Shown here one piece after another: positions 33,534-33,839 of a stretch of DNA of 33,839 nt. Location of the stretch: assembly GCA_023445705.1 (NCBI GenBank), contig JAEXKM010000147.1, positions 1-33,839 of the forward strand, given 5' to 3'. The notes under the pieces were generated by a model. It was not told the DNA's origin. It did no database searches and saw only the letters and a list, made by a program, of their open reading frames with translations. This DNA is from Pseudomonadota bacterium (GTDB taxonomy: Bacteria; Pseudomonadota; Alphaproteobacteria; Caulobacterales; Caulobacteraceae). Position 1 is the first letter of the stretch. Each line of letters opens with the position of its first letter. Position numbers and translations under genes: made by a program.

Positions 33534-33839
33534 ATGTCCGACGCCCGCAGCGCCGAAGCCAAACTCTTCCCTATCGTCGAGACCGCGGAGGGCAAGGTTC
33601 GGGGCCTTCGTTCCGGCAAGATCAGCAGCTTCAAGGGCCTGCGCTACGGGGCCGACAGTTCCGGCTCGAACCGTTTCCGGCCGCCGCAGCCCGTCGCCCC
33701 CTGGACAGGAGTCCGCGACGCGCTGGACTACGGCAATATCGCGCCGCAGATTCCTGGAGACCGCCGGCACGTCTACGCCGACCTGATCTTGAACGACGTC
33801 CAGCCGGGCGGCATGGGCGAGGACTGCCTCGTCTTGAAC
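33534..33839 (+). CDS. Second type-B carboxylesterase (3' truncated by window edge)
   Basis: The first 102 codons of a paralogue of the preceding gene. VETAEGKVRGL, SSFKGLRYGADSSGSNRFRPPQP, WTGVRDALDYGN and GEDCLVLN align closely with the upstream esterase, at roughly 60 percent identity over the shared part by eye. TGAGGAG before the ATG at 33534 is a strong ribosome site. The catalytic residues lie beyond the window. A tandem duplication within the operon is likely. Confidence 0.9.
   Translation, partial: MSDARSAEAKLFPIVETAEGKVRGLRSGKISSFKGLRYGADSSGSNRFRPPQPVAPWTGVRDALDYGNIAPQIPGDRRHVYADLILNDVQPGGMGEDCLVLN

Overview
The window is high-GC bacterial DNA. Its gene content points to an alphaproteobacterium, most likely of the Caulobacterales (Caulobacter/Phenylobacterium type). 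The reasons are a Suv3-like helicase, S4 protein, FdxA and CdnL/CarD close together, an HWE histidine kinase, GTG starts, ATGA/GTGA stop-start overlaps, and two kinds of GC-rich intergenic palindromic repeat. The genus assignment is inference.

Layout. 1-3381: an efflux operon (TetR tail, HlyD-like adaptor, ABC ATPase, ABC-2 permease) resembling the YbhGFSR type, with a palindromic element inserted between ATPase and permease. 3382-5289: a Tat-exported DUF885 putative metallopeptidase. 5312-5425: a two-hairpin repeat. 5492-9125: RNA-related genes (Suv3-like helicase, S4 protein, RluF-like pseudouridine synthase). 9106-10110: an acyltransferase-3 membrane protein on the minus strand. 10365-12397: fdxA, cdnL, a rho-independent terminator and an alpha/beta hydrolase. 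12394-16175 (minus): CAP-domain protein, single-domain response regulator with an HWE kinase, and dctA. 16239-16315: tRNA-Arg(CCU).

An accessory segment begins just after the tRNA. From 16323 to 17297 lies a roughly 975-bp unit bounded by a 24-bp inverted repeat (22 matches), with a second internal copy of the terminal motif at its left end. It carries one unknown gene and no transposase, so it looks like a mobile insertion cassette with IS21-like ends. From 17630 to 26993 follows a co-directional signalling cluster: a double-domain KaiC-like ATPase, a hybrid kinase with a degenerate N-terminal receiver, a CHASE3-GAF kinase with three receivers, CheR, a receiver-less CheB, and a receiver-kinase. 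No kaiA, kaiB, chemoreceptor, cheA, cheW or HPt gene is present. This cluster is the most interesting system in the window.

27031-27951 (minus) is an M14-type metallocarboxypeptidase with a 19-bp inverted repeat at its start codon. 28310-29406 (minus) is an Hsp20 operon with two small unknown proteins and a terminator. 29776 to the window end is an IclR-controlled catabolic operon: a 15-bp operator-like palindrome, IclR regulator, MmgE/PrpD protein and two tandem type-B carboxylesterases, the second cut by the window edge.
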